In this document: positions 51,523 to 63,706 of the stretch, in pieces
How positions within the stretch are numbered: the stretch's first letter is position 1
How the letters are laid out: the number at the start of each line of letters is the position of its first letter
NCBI GenBank assembly: GCA_030544235.1
Contig: CM060465.1
Span: forward strand, 30,546,988 to 30,610,987
DNA from: Lepturacanthus savala
Taxonomy: Eukaryota; Chordata; Actinopteri; Scombriformes; Trichiuridae
Direction of reading: 5' to 3'
DNA: 64,000 nt
Position numbers and translations under genes: made by a program
Notes under the pieces: model-generated
Told to the model about the DNA's origin: nothing
Database searches by the model: none
What the model saw: the letters and a program-made list of their open reading frames with translations, nothing else

Positions 51523-51889
51523 ATTTTCAGCTAATGTATATTTAAATATAAGTTTATGATTTTTTTGGAGGGGCTGGAATCATTAAAATAACGCATTAAA
51601 AAAACGCAATAAACGCACATGAGGGATCAGCGACCTTCTGGAATCCTAAGACTCAGATTAAATCCTATTTGTAGTCACAACTTGCAGCTGCAGATAAATC
51701 ATTGCCTCATTCTGAATGTCTAAACATGTTGTAAATTAAAGTCAGTTTGGATTGTCTCCTCTCAGAGTCGTTGTGGGTCTAGAATCACTTCAAACTGCTG
51801 TTTGGTTTGGATTCAGAACGTGGGAGGAGTTGGTGCTGCTTCATATTCGGAGCGGAGGGGGCTCTTTAAGGATCCCTTCTCTTTGGGGC

Positions 51890-51897
51890 TATAAAGA
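51890..51897 (+). promoter_or_regulatory. alx1: candidate TATA box of alx1
   Basis: CTATAAAG lies about 155 bases before the alx1 start codon, after a GC-richer stretch. If used, transcription would begin near 51,920 with a 5' leader of about 130 bases. The start site is inferred. Confidence 0.45.
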
Positions 51898-52050
51898 CGT
51901 TGTTGCCTTCAAGACAAGAGCAAATTAACTCCATTGGCGAATTATTGCATTACAAGGCACCAGCTCAGCTCGTCGGTGCGCGACGGCGATTAGCGTCTCT
52001 CTCTTTTTTTATGGTGACATTTGATTAAAAGCGAGAGGATTCGGGTGAAG

Positions 52051-52240
52051 ATGATGGAGTACATGGAGGATAAGTTCGCCCTGAAAAGCCAAGCGATGAA
52101 GGCCAGCGATTACTACATGGATCAAGTCATTGAGAGCCTGGACAGCGCGCAGTACTTCAGCAAGTCTCCCCCGAAATGCGCGCAGGCCTTCGGGCTCCAG
52201 AGCAGCGAACACCGCTCCTCGCCCTGCGGAGACCAAAACG
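52051..52240 (+). CDS. alx1: alx1 coding exon 1 (residues 1-64)
   Basis: The exon opens MMEYMEDKFALKS and ends CGDQN plus one base, donor gtgcgt. It encodes the conserved N-terminal region ahead of the homeodomain. Confidence 0.97.
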
Positions 52241-55200
52241 GTGCGTAAAAAAAAAAAAAAAAGTCTCATTCCAACTTTTTTCTGTGCGCGCTTCAACAAC
52301 TGCGGCTTCATACGAGTTGTTCTGCATCCGTGTGACACTTGAACGAAGTTTTAGGGGAAAAAATGCACTTTTTTTTTTTTAGAATTCATAGGCTATTTAA
52401 GTTCTTGCAGTCTGACATACTTTTTGATCATTTCTTTGTCTTTTTTTAAATTTTCAATATTTTTTTTTAATTCGGAGGAGTTTGTTACTTTTTAATTCTT
52501 CCAGTCTGTTTAATTCAGTAAGATGTAAGAATTTCCTTTAATCCTAATTTAATGAATTGTCTCTTAGGATAATCGGGTCATAAACTAATTGGCATCAGAT
52601 TTATATTTTTATGGCGCAGCGCGCGTAAAATGCTTTATCCTTCATTTATGACTTTGCGTATTTTTTTTTGCCCACTCCAGCCAATTACGGCGTGCCAAAA
52701 ACGGACGACGACGCTTTGCACTCGGACCTCGGGAGGTCGATGGACACTTGTTGCACCCTGCGGGCGTCCCCGGTCACGACCGGACCGGAGAAAACGGATT
52801 TGGACGACATGGGCGACAAGTGCGACAGCAACGTGTCCAGCAGCAAGAAGCGGAGACACCGGACGACCTTCACCAGCGCGCAGCTGGAGGAGCTGGAGAA
52901 AGTCTTTCAGAAAACTCACTATCCAGATGTGTATGTGAGGGAACAGCTGGCCATGAGGACGGAATTAACGGAGGCCAGAGTGCAGGTACTGTTCATCATC
53001 GGACTCTTATATTATACTTTATTAGAGGCTTTAAAGTAAGCAGAGGAAACCAAAAAAAAAATTGGACGGCTGAACCGTACACGTGGAGAAAAAAAGCGCC
53101 GCTGCAGTAGCTCTTATATTAAAATACCACAGAGACACGCTCACTAATTAAAATATGTTACATACACATTTAATCAGTTATTTTACAATTAGACACCTTT
53201 CCAACAACGTTTCGTTTATTTAAACCAGATTGGGTGAACACCGTTTTCTGCGTGTGTAACCCTACTTTTCCCCCCATCTACAATTTTGTTAAAAAACTCA
53301 CAAAATGGCTTCATTTTTTTTTACTTTAATTTATTCTATTTGCTCTTTTTTTGCTTCTCAGGTTTGGTTTCAGAACAGAAGAGCAAAGTGGCGGAAAAGA
53401 GAGCGCTACGGACAGATCCAACAAGCCAAAACTCACTTTGCGGCCACCTACGATTTATCCGTGTTACCGAGGACGGACAGTTACACACAGGTAGGGTTTA
53501 CCCCCCGACATGTTCTAACATTTAAACTCTTCCTAGACATATTCTCAAATTCAAATAAAACAAAAGAGAAACTAAAGGGTCACGCCAGACTCGGGCTGTG
53601 CGTAATTCTCGCTGCGGCCTCTGATCCGCGTCCTTCCTTCATTCTTAAATACCTAAATCCATGTCCGCTACGGTCAAATTAATTCTCATAATCAGCCGGC
53701 TGTCATTGCTGCTCCATTAATCACTTATTATGAAGCCCATCTTCAGATAAGAGGCTGAACACTGATTAGAGGCTGTGAGGTGTCAGGGCTGAATTAATGG
53801 CCTCATATCAGATTTCACGTTCGCTGCGCATTCGTCTTGCAGTTTTTGGACAAAGGTCAGGCAGGAGAGGAGGTGAGAGGAGACGGAGTGTGTCAGTCTG
53901 TAGGTGTTTCCTATCGCGGTCTGAGGATGAGGCCTCCGCAAAATGCCGTGGAAGCCTTCTCCAGAGAGGATAGTATGCAGGAGGCAGATCGCATGTGCTC
54001 ACATTTGGATCATTTTAACAAGAGGGGGAGTAGTAAAAGTCGCAGTAAAAGTCACAGTAACATCTCTGCTATGCCCTGGCAGCCCGGGACCAGGTCAGAA
54101 ATCTGTTTGGACTGTCTCGTGTTCTCCTCACATATGTTCCTGATAGATTTCCTTGGATATCAGCCATGCCCCTTCATACAGCTGATCCAGATTACTGTCA
54201 TTAAATGGTTGATCTTCTCTCTCTCTTTTTTTTTCATGATGTAACTGCGCTGGCAGTTGCCGTTTTTTTTGTCTCCCTAAACACTGTGGACATGGATTGC
54301 ATTCTTGTGGGTTTTAAAGGGTTTGGTTTGGTTTTTGTTTGATTGTTGTTTGATTGTCGGCCATTGCTTTTTAGGCGAAGAATAAAGTCCTGCTTATCAA
54401 TGGCACATGTTGTCAGAAAAGGCAGAAAAAAACAAAACAAAAAAAAATAGTTGATTGGCGAAGCTGACTCTCATGCTACAACCACATTTTTCTTGCTACA
54501 AAAAAAGGGAGTTTATCTAACTGTCAATGCAGGCTTTTACCCTTCACCAAACCACAGTTGGTTTGTGGCGTTCAGTAAATCATAAGATCTGCTTTGCTGA
54601 GCAGTTTGTTCAGTCTATATACCTCAGAATTTATTTTTTTCCTCCCTGAATTCTCTGCAGTCATATCACAGATTTATAGAACAAATTTGGTGCAATTATT
54701 TGTAATATTTTTGGTATCACTTAGTGGCAAGTTACAATTCAGGAACAAATGAATTTACATGCTTCTCACATGCTACTTAAAGTACTTACTCTGGCTTGTC
54801 TTCCACGGTGTGATCGACATCTTGGCGTCACTGGCGAGCGAGTGAAGTCATTTGAATGTGATCTATGGGTCAGCGATGACTGTATTTTGACGTTAAACAC
54901 AGAACAAGGACATGCTTTCTGCAGACTGAGGCTCCTGCCTTTCAGCTCATGTGGTGTTTACTGATCTGACCAGATTGATTCATGTCCACTCTGTCCATTC
55001 TGTGTCCCATAGACGGTCTAAAAATATGAAAAGTCCTGTGAAATGATGTCTTTTGGATTATTTGGATCCATGCGAAATTTAGAGGAAAATTGAGATTTTG
55101 ACCTTTTAAAGTGTTGGTTCAGAAAAAAACAGACACATTCATTTGTCCATGTTTTGACATCTGTGGCTGCAAATCTATTACAATAAAGGTGAATTGATAT

Positions 55201-57670
55201 CACGGTGTTAAGAATAACACAGAAATCCTTGTGCTTAGTCTGTGTAATCCACAAAACATGACATTGACAGTTTTCATAGTAATAATTCTTCTGCTAAAGA
55301 GTAGTTCCAGTAAAAACTGTTTACAGAATTATGGTTTATGGAAAGCCATGTTTCTGTTGCCTTTTATTCAATGTACTTTTCAGTACTCGGAGCATCACAA
55401 GGACAATTCAGTTCCCTTTTATTGCATTAGAGGTGAAGGCCGTTAATCTCAGAAATAGATGTCTCCAAACCTGCACAAATAAAAACAGATACCACACCAG
55501 TTAAGGGAGAAAACGTGTCTTTTTGATGCGGCTGAAAGAACCCATTCACGATCCTACTGTGTTTTTGCCAACTTTATTTAATATTTAATCTACTCTCTTT
55601 TAAAAGTTGTAGCTACACATGTTCTCAGCAGCCGCAGTAATATTCTTTCGACCTATACCTTTATTTTTGTTTATCCTCCTTCTCTGCTGGTGACTCCTGC
55701 AGCTTCCTGATAATTTAGTAGCAACAGAGAACATGATTTAACTTCTACATTCTTATTTGTGTTCTCAGCGCAGCGTGCAAAATGCAAACATTCCTATAAA
55801 CCCGTACTTCCCAAAGTGTGTCCCACGGCACCCTGTGGTGCCTTGAGGACAGTCCAAGGGTGCTGCGCAAAATTGTATTTCATTCTGCATTTGTTTTACA
55901 TTTTTAGTTTTATTTCATCATGTTAAATCAAGGTGACATCAATTATGTTTTATATTATCTTTTCAAATATAATAAAACAGATAAACATATTAAAATGACT
56001 TTGTTAAAAATGATTAATATGCAGTACAATCTCAACTCACGTTGACAAGTAGCTCTAAATATGATAATATCACAATACTTCCCTACATTATGATATTATT
56101 GCGATAATATATTGCTAATATATATTGCTAATATATTGCACAATACATCACAATATCTATGACTAAAAAATAAAAAATATCCCTCAAACGGCAAAAAAGC
56201 TGTAATTGTGTATTTATTCCCTCCATGCATGGAGAATAAAGAATCCACGGTTCTGGTCGCGGCTGGGGGACTGTATGTTATAGCCTTGTATATAAACAAA
56301 TAAATAGAATAATAAAAAAAAATGTTTATGTTTGTATATATGATACGTGACATACTGCAATATCAACTTTTTTGTCCCACCCCTACAGTTGTCATAGTGG
56401 CTTTGTGCAAGTTTTTCAGGTTTTTCTCCGTAGTAAAGAGGAAATCCATGGCTGTGCAATCACTGCTGTCATTGTGTGAAATATCTTTACCTTACCTATC
56501 ATGTGGATCTAAATCTATCCGTCTGTACACTGAGTGAAATCTTTATTCCAGCTCATTAATCTTAATCAGAGACACTTTGCAACCCTTACTCAGCTGTATC
56601 CTCATGATGTGAAAGTTATTCTTCCCAGTGTCTTTAAAATCATCAACTTATCTAATACAGATGTTATGTCTAATACTTAAAATCGTCATCTGTGCATGCA
56701 TGTGTCATTTTTTAAATACTCAATTACTTGTGTAATATATGATTATGAGTTAATTTTTTCTTTTAATTCTGTATTCATACATTCTGGATTTATATTGTGA
56801 TTTTCTACTTTTTTATTGGTGGACTCAGAGACCCTTCACCCTTATTATTGACCCTTTAATAATTCCAATGTGTTTAGATTGCTGGTCTATGAACAAATGG
56901 CAAAATATAGAAACCTTGAACCTTGAACCTCGTCTCACACTGTTTCACCTCTCCCACAGACCCCAAAAACCTGTGGCCCAACCCAATATTTAAAATCATC
57001 ATCTTATCTAATAAAGATGCTATGTGCAAGAATTAAAATCATCATCTGTGCATACACATGCTATTTGTTAAATACTCGATTGCTCGTGTAATATAGAGCT
57101 ATGTGTGTGTGTGTGTGTTTTATAATTGTTCTGTATTTAGTACTTGTACCTTGTGTTTTTTTTATTATATTATATTTTTCTACCCATTTATTGGTTGATT
57201 CAGAGACCCTTCACCCTTATTATCACATTGGAATTCAATAATTCTAATGTGTTTAGATTGGTGGTCTTTGAACAAATGGCCAAATACAGAAACCTTGAAC
57301 CTCGTCTCACACATTTCTTTCTCCACAGATCCCCAACAACCTGTGGCCCAGCCCGTCCCCTGGTGGCTCTGTGGTGTCTCCCTGCATGCTGCCCCGGGGC
57401 TCCCCTCCCTGCGTCACGTCCTACTCGCATTCCCCGCGCTCCGCCGCCGGCGCCGCCGACCACGGCTACGTGGGCTTCCCCAACCAGCAGAACCAGTTTG
57501 GCCACGTGTCCCTCAACAACTTCTTCAGCGCGGACTCCCTCCTCACGCCGGCCGCCAACGGCCACCACGCCTTCGAGACCAAGCCGGAGTTCGAGAGGCG
57601 CTCGTCCAGCATCGCCGTGCTACGCATGAAGGCCAAGGAGCACACGGCCAACATCTCCTGGGCCATGTGA
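52051..57670 (+). CDS. alx1: alx1 (cart1): aristaless-like homeobox transcription factor (4 coding exons)
   Basis: Four exons (52051-52240, 52681-52985, 53362-53490, 57329-57670) join in phase to give 321 residues; human ALX1 has 326. The N-terminus (EDKFALKSQAMKASDYYMDQ) resembles human SEKFALKS. The homeodomain spans residues 120-179 (begins KRRHRTTFTS, ends VWFQNRRAKWRKRER). Glutamine at homeodomain position 50 (Q169) and the DNA-contacting N51 and R5 are present, as in paired-type Q50 proteins that dimerise on palindromic TAAT sites. The C-terminus carries the OAR motif (SSSIAVLRMKAKEH) and ends WAM. ALX1 acts in the nucleus and controls cranial mesenchyme and neural crest development; loss of it causes severe facial and eye defects in mammals. 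The start ATG is followed at once by a second ATG, and A at -3 is favourable. The third intron carries a tandem duplication that includes a decoy acceptor. Confidence 0.98.
52681..52985 (+). CDS. alx1: alx1 coding exon 2, first part of homeodomain (residues 64-165)
   Basis: The acceptor is cccactccag and the donor gtactg, phase 0. It contains GDKCDSNVSSSKKRRHRTTF and the homeodomain up to EARVQ. The intron falls between homeodomain residues 46 and 47, the usual place in aristaless-type genes. Confidence 0.98.
53362..53490 (+). CDS. alx1: alx1 coding exon 3, end of homeodomain (residues 166-208)
   Basis: The acceptor is gcttctcag and the donor gtaggg. It reads VWFQNRRAKWRKRERYGQIQ and then YDLSVLPRTDSYTQ, nearly identical to human ALX1. 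Confidence 0.98.
53491..57328 (+). other. alx1: alx1 intron 3 (3.8 kb)
   Basis: It holds a possible degraded repeat at about 56,045-56,395 (cacaatatc words, ending in tttgtcccacccctac) and the tandem duplication just before exon 4. An ORF at 53,837-54,244 has no homology and is judged chance. Confidence 0.85.
56633..56988 (+). repeat. tandem duplication unit A in alx1 intron 3, with decoy splice acceptor and exon-4 fragment
   Basis: This unit matches 56,989-57,358 block by block in the same order: tttaaaatcatc, cttatctaata, catctgtgca, cagagacccttcaccctta, aatgtgtttagattg, gaacaaatgg, gaaccttgaacctcgtctc, cccacag and cctgtggcccaacccaatat. The end copies the acceptor and first roughly 30 bases of alx1 exon 4. 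The copied exon piece has lost one base, so its frame is shifted. Confidence 0.9.
56989..57358 (+). repeat. tandem duplication unit B in alx1, containing the functional exon-4 acceptor
   Basis: This is the partner of the preceding unit. It contains a short (GT)n expansion near 57,103-57,118 that the other copy lacks, and it ends in the true acceptor and first bases of alx1 exon 4. Confidence 0.9.
57329..57670 (+). CDS. alx1: alx1 coding exon 4, transactivation region and OAR (residues 209-321)
   Basis: The acceptor is tttctccacag. It begins IPNNLWPSPSPGGSVVSPCM and ends with the OAR region and WAM before TGA at 57,668-57,670. It is very GC-rich compared with the AT-rich intron before it. Confidence 0.98.
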   Translation: MPNNLWPSPSPGGSVVSPCMLPRGSPPCVTSYSHSPRSAAGAADHGYVGFPNQQNQFGHVSLNNFFSADSLLTPAANGHHAFETKPEFERRSSSIAVLRMKAKEHTANISWAM

Positions 57671-58676
57671 TCCAGGTTCCTGTGCATGTCTGGAAAGTCT
57701 GGATAATGTATGGAAATTCTCTTTTTTTTGTTTCCAGTGTATGGATTGCCCAGAGTCTGTTAAAAACTGTTATTTTCACTCACAGCACGTGAGCCGACAG
57801 ACTAGATGTCACTTATTTGTTGCATAGGAAAATCAGCCATAGGGTGATATGCTCCTTCTTCACAATCCATTACCCCGCTAGCTAGATCTGCATCAATCTC
57901 TGATACAAAATTTAGTATAAAAAAGGAAAATGTGTGAGGATTCTTCTCACTCTTGAAGCGATGAGTCATCCTCTAAGCTCATTTTGGATACGCACATTTT
58001 AAATGATGATTTGTGACAGACAATCAGCTGAGTTTCTGGCTTCAAGCAGGTTTACAGTATAGTGAACGGCTACTGTCATTCAATACTGAGACAATCACTT
58101 TTTCAGACGCTTTTTTTGAAAAAGGGGGGCTGGGTCTTCATGTAGCTCAACCAAATGAATACAGTCATATCAGTCCGATTTTCAGGGTAATTGTCCAGCG
58201 CGTTGATTTGCAGTCCAGAAAATGTCCTCTCTGGTTAGACCAGGCGTTTGATGAAAACCTCGTGACAGCTGTGGCGTGAATAAGCTTTTCGAGACGTAAA
58301 GAGGCGTGAAAGTGAAACAGGAAGAACTAAAAAGCTCTAGTGGGATTCAATCCCATCGTGGGTGCATGCGGATCCGGAGGGAGGGGGTCCCCAAACCACT
58401 ACAGCATTTCAAAGCACTGTGAATATGTTTGTTTTTTTTTTTTTTTTTCACCTGCGCCTCTCATCTTCCTCCCTCGTTTTCAGCTCAGGACTGAGGATGA
58501 GCAGAGCAGAAAAAAAAATCGACTGACTTGACGTACTAACGTGTCTGTGTGCTTTGCAGCAAAGCTCTGTAATCATGGTCATCTGCCGTCGTTCTGTATC
58601 ACAGGTACACGACACAGGCAGGGTTTGACATTGTGTTTGTGTTATAAATTTATCTGGTAAAAGCATAATAAATAAA
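57671..58676 (+). other. alx1: alx1 3' untranslated region with overlapping AATAAA signals
   Basis: The first canonical poly(A) signals after the stop are two overlapping AATAAA at 58,667-58,676, followed by T/G-rich sequence. No earlier AATAAA occurs. The extent of the UTR is therefore inferred. Confidence 0.5.
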
Positions 58677-61580
58677 TGTCACTTTGATTCTGTTATGACT
58701 GCACTTTCTTTTCTTGACGATTATAATTGTGATATTCAATATTTTTCCCCCCAAAAATTCCCAAACCAACATGAACTGATTTTAAAACTCCAGTCCTCTG
58801 CGGCACAGAGTGCCTTTGTTGTCAGAAAACTATTTAAAAAATGTAAATGTGCCACTCTGTTGCACTGGGTGACATATTCCTTTATTGCCATGGACAATCT
58901 GTTTATTTGGACTCAAACCCACAGACTCCATCCTGCTGCTGTAAAAACTTGAGCATCAGATTTCTAAAATAGTTATTTTAGAAGATTATTGAACTTTTTT
59001 TGTGACTTAAAAGATTTATTTACGTCATCAGTAGGATCCAGTGGGCTTTAAGCTGAACAGTACAGTCAGTATAGAGTTTTCTTTTCAACATTGTTGACAA
59101 TAAAGAAAATATAAAACACTGCTAGCTTTATCCGTCAAAAATGTATGCCAGTTCATCAAAGTTATGTATTTAGGAAACATTATATATTTAAATCTACATC
59201 TATGAAAAACACATCTTAAGCAGAAACAACAATAATTCATTGACATTCATTTAGAATTTCAACACTACTTCCTATGTTACTGCTATATAACTTATTATTG
59301 TCTTTAATTATTAGGAACATTTGTCAATTTCTGCTCGTTTGATTATTCCATTTATCATAAAATGCTGAAAAAATGTCCATTTTCAAGCTGGAAACAGAAA
59401 ATGTTTAGACTTTTTACATTTTTTTAAGATAATACCCATTAATTGATTAAGTGCTTAAGTACTAATACCAACAGTAGGCGGAACCCTTGTATCCAACGGT
59501 CCTGTTAGCTCATTAGTTGGCCTCTTCATCTCCTATAATTGGGAGCATGCCTTCTTCTTTCCCTTCTGTTTCCTCGCTGACTCGTCCTTTTGTTTTGCTC
59601 TGAGATCCCAGTCGGCAGCACATACCATCCTCGGGAAACCCTGTCTATAGAAACACTGGGCTTGATTCACTTAAAACTGTAACTTATATCAGATGCTTGG
59701 CTTTTGAAAAACAAAGTTGTTTCCTCTGGCCACTTCCTGGTTGTTGCCATTCAAAAGTACAGAACCAAACGTTATCTGCATGCACCGTTAACACCGAGGC
59801 TTTCATCCCACCGGTCCATGGGAACAGCGTTGGTTCTGTTCCTTGATGTTGCAGCGAGATGTTTCTTGGCTTAAGTAGACAAAAAAATTGTGAATTCAAT
59901 GCATTCTGATGAAATTGTGATATATGTATATTCCTACATTACATTTAATATCTAGACAGTGCTCCAATTCCAAGTAAATGGTTCTCACTTAACTAAAATG
60001 TTCAAAAAATTTGAGCGATGAAAGAGGCTCTGAGACTTCTAGTAAATTAACACATTCATGGGGGGGCATATATATTGCTAAAATCCAGTAAAGTTTGCAT
60101 GATGTACAACTCTGAAAACTTGATTTTGGCAGTGACGACTTTCTCTTGAAGTTCGTCTATTGTTGTTGCACTGCCTTTACGATGAACTATGTGACAAGCT
60201 GTCCTTGATTTGCTGAATTATCATAGAAAAAAACAGAGTAAGGAACGCACACCCAAAAGGGGGCAGGCCATCGGTTTGTGTAAGAGGAATGATGACCACA
60301 CACTTCTCTCTTGCACTTAAAAGTTATTTATTTTGACTGTTCTTGGCTGAATTCTTATCTTCTTCCTTTGCTCGATTACCCTACTGTTCATGTATCTAAC
60401 AAAATATCAAATATTTAAATATCTAAAATATCTAACATCTTTGGCAGGTCAAAAGGTCAGAGTGTTGGTAGAGCATGTGGCTCGATTGTATAAGCACTGA
60501 CTGGCAGAGTTACAGTAAATAATTCAAATAATTAAAGTCCCCTAATCCATCTACTGAATAAAGGTCAATGGGTGTACCAGCATGTCTGTGAATTAATGCT
60601 CAATGTTCCTGACGACTTTTACTGACTGGAGGAGCAAAGGCCGAAGTGGGAGGACATTGCTATAGTAAATCTTCACTTGGACCTGGCTCTTGTTCTGTAT
60701 GAATATATAAACACCAAATCTTTAATGGTTATGGTCTTTTCTGTTTATGGTAAAAAAACTCTTTGAATATCTCTAAAAAAAGAAAAAAACAACAACCTCT
60801 GCCGTTCTCCAGCGGTGCGACATGTGCAGGGTACAGTGTAAGACTTAAAGAATGCTCCCTAAATTAAATCAGTCAGTGAGCAAAGGGATTCAACTGCTGT
60901 CAGCAAAATGATTCACATGACCGTTTTCTGATCTCATTTCACTTGTTTTTCTAACTGTTATATGGGTCATTTAGAAGGCAGCGACAAGCAAACAACAGTA
61001 TGTCCAGTTTTTTTTCATACGAGGCCTCGTTTCCGAGGAGCCAACAGCGGATTCCTGTAGAGGACCTATAACAACAATGAATCAAACCAAAACCCTATGC
61101 TAACTTTTGTAAATAAATGACTCAGAAGACTCATAAGAATCGTACGTCTTGGTTTGGTGTTTTTCTTGCTGACCGCCCCAATGTATTGTTACCCTGTTGT
61201 ATTGCATCATTACAAGTAACATCTAACGAATAATATGATTTATGGGGAAAAAAAAGTTATTTTCGCTTGTTATTTTCATTCTCGGTCAACTCACTAACTT
61301 TGAAACACAGAAGTTCTGCGGCTCTGCCCGCTGAGGTTTACCTCATCCAATGATTTCTTCCTCCTGAGGAGCTCTGCATCTTATAAACATGCACATAACT
61401 AAAACTCAGCTCTGCTCTTTTATATCTTTCCCCTCCCATCACTCCTGAGGCCCTGCTGCCCCCCCAACCCCCCCCCCTACCTGCCATCTCCGTCTCTCTG
61501 CAGGGGCAGCGATCAGCGCGCTGTGACAAGACAACCAGAGACTGATGATCATGCAACCAGGCCTGCACACATGTGGATAC

Positions 61581-61596
61581 GTGTGTGTGTGTGTGT

Positions 61597-61641
<45 letters not shown>

Positions 61642-61648
61642 CTACAGA

Positions 61649-61680
<32 letters not shown>

Positions 61681-61681
61681 A
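61581..61681. repeat. (GT)n followed by (GA)n microsatellites
   Basis: About 30 GT units with one A interruption (61,581-61,640) are followed by about 13 GA units (61,655-61,681) and an A-rich end. Confidence 0.95.
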
Positions 61682-61822
61682 AAAAAAGAGAGAGCTCCCG
61701 CAGAGCAGATCCATCAAGAGCTCCAATGGGTTTGACCCTCCCAGGTTAACCGCAGCCATTAATATAAGAGCTTCCCTCCCCTGCCTCCCTACTTCCCGCA
61801 CTACCTCACATGGGGGAGGACA

Positions 61823-61906
61823 GTGTGTGTGTGTGTGTGTGTGTGTGCGCATGTGTGTGTGTGTCTTATACACACACATACACACGCGCATACACGCAAA
61901 CACACA
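61823..61906. repeat. (GT)n and (CA)n arms in inverted arrangement
   Basis: A GT run (61,823-61,864) is followed after a few bases by a CA-rich run (61,869-61,906). The two arms are complementary and could fold into a hairpin. Confidence 0.85.
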
Positions 61907-63706
61907 GCCGTTGACATGAAGAAATAGAGCTAGATCAAACGTTCCTGCGGCAGGCGGCTGAAAAATAGAGTCGGTGGTCATGTATGTTCCACAGCAGAGA
62001 TCTACACTTGCTGTCGGCCCACTGTTGTTATTCTAATTACTCAACACTGATGTTCTACTTCTTCTCTTCTCTGGAATGGATAGACCAGCTCAACCACCGG
62101 TCCATCTTTTTCCTTGCATTTTTTTGGGGGGGAATAGTTATTTGTCAAGAGTTCTCTCCTCGGCTTACTGCAATATTCTTCGACCTATTTTTGAGTTTTC
62201 AGAGGTCCTTTTAAAAAGAACTTTCTTTGCAGATTTATAAGTATAAATAGTGTTTAAATGTTAGTTGGTGGAGGCTTACGTTACATACAGACAGCCATGG
62301 TATTGTCTCTAAAACATAAATCTAAAACACAAAACCAGGACATTTTGTTGTTCATCAGACTTTCCCTGACCTGAGATCTGAAAGCAGAAACATCAGGTTT
62401 GTTCCGTTATCTTGCAGCTATAAGGCAGGCCGGCCTTGTGTATCCAATTATTAGGCCTAGGACTCGCAGTTTGAATTGAATCCTTTATGTTCGGCATGTT
62501 TTTGAGAACATTACTCGCCTCGCTACAGTCAAAAGACTCAGTTTAGCAGACATTACTGTATTCATTCACAAGTTCCTGCTTTTTCTTAGCAATGCTTGTA
62601 CTGCTTCCCCCCCCCCCTTTTTTTACATTGAAGATTATTAAGCCCATTGAACCCATCTACCTAAATACAAGTTTCTCTCCATTTTTGTAATTTATTAAAA
62701 AACAAAACAGTTTTGAAGGGAAAATGTCCAGTAAAACTACATGCATTCAGAGACCAGGAGGCTTCGCTTGGACCCTAGTGTGGAAACCAGCAGTGAAGCC
62801 TCTGCTCCTCTCAACCTAAAAAAAGAGGCAAATTGTTGAAATGTTGTTTGGTTGCCCAATAAACCCCTCTAGTGGTTTGCTGTGGTGCTGGTACAGCATG
62901 TGTTGCTCCATCGTGCTGCAGAAATCACATCAACCGATGTGAAAAGTGTAAAACCCGCAAAAGTTCATTGTTTCTCATCAACACTGATGCTTATTTTGAT
63001 CCATTGTAAACCACACAAACAGTATAAATAAACGGCTTGATTCACCAAACCGATCACTAATAGAATCCAGTTGAGGAGGCGTATTAAGTTTAGAGGAATC
63101 ATAATATGCACATTTTATGGCTTGTATTTTTATTTTATGGGCCTATTTTCAACATATCCGCAGGTTTTAATGTGCAAAAACACTCCTGCTCTCCCTGCAG
63201 CACTAAAGGTTCATAAGGAATCCAATTTTATGATGAAACCTTTTTTTTGTTATAGCTCCCTCTGTTTTTATAAATACATCAACCTGTACCGCGAAAGGCT
63301 TCAAAATGTTGCAAAACGTCTCATAGTCCAAGTTGGAAATTAAATCTATTAGTCCATCACTGAGGCAGACTACTGTTATGAAAGAGCGGAATCCAAAAAC
63401 GGTCACTGTGTTGTGAAACCATGAAAGATTGCAAAAGGGATCATGCATGCCGGGGTTTTCTCTCCTGATGATGGCGCTAGATGACAGCTCATGTTTCTTT
63501 TCATTATTATTTATTTTTTTTCCTGCCGTGACTTTGAAAGTCAAACATTTGCTCATAGTGACAGTCGGATGAGGAAGCGTCCTACGGCGACTGAGGCACT
63601 ATTCCAAAAAAAAAAAAAAAAAATCAAAACCGCAATCAGCTGGCAGTGGCTTGGCCTTCCTGACGCCCGAACCTCATTTTCATTTCCTTTTTTTTTTTCT
63701 GAACAG

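Larger units (their letters stand above)
47078..51889. other. lrriq1-alx1 intergenic region
   Basis: It begins with the presumed lrriq1 3' UTR, and its poly(A) signal is not clear (only gataaa-type words near 47,172). It then holds AT-rich DNA, the T25 run and a strongly AT-rich stretch (50,990-51,620) before the GC-richer alx1 promoter. No gene seen. Confidence 0.65.
58677..63706. other. intergenic DNA downstream of alx1
   Basis: Mostly AT-rich and unique, apart from the microsatellites at 61.6-61.9 kb. No coding exon is supported up to the open frame at the right edge. Its length beside a developmental gene makes hidden enhancers plausible. Confidence 0.6.

Noticed and set aside
53837..54244. 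A 135-codon ORF in alx1 intron 3
   Set aside because: Known ALX1 proteins run directly from exon 3 to exon 4. This ORF has no homology and is not needed.
55800..56395. Possible hAT-type non-autonomous element in alx1 intron 3
   Set aside because: One end (tttgtcccacccctac) looks like a terminal repeat, but no matching inverted end or target duplication was found. It is kept only as a note.
57247..57792. A 181-codon Arg-rich ORF overlapping alx1 exon 4
   Set aside because: It is the wrong frame of a GC-rich exon. The correct frame carries the OAR motif.
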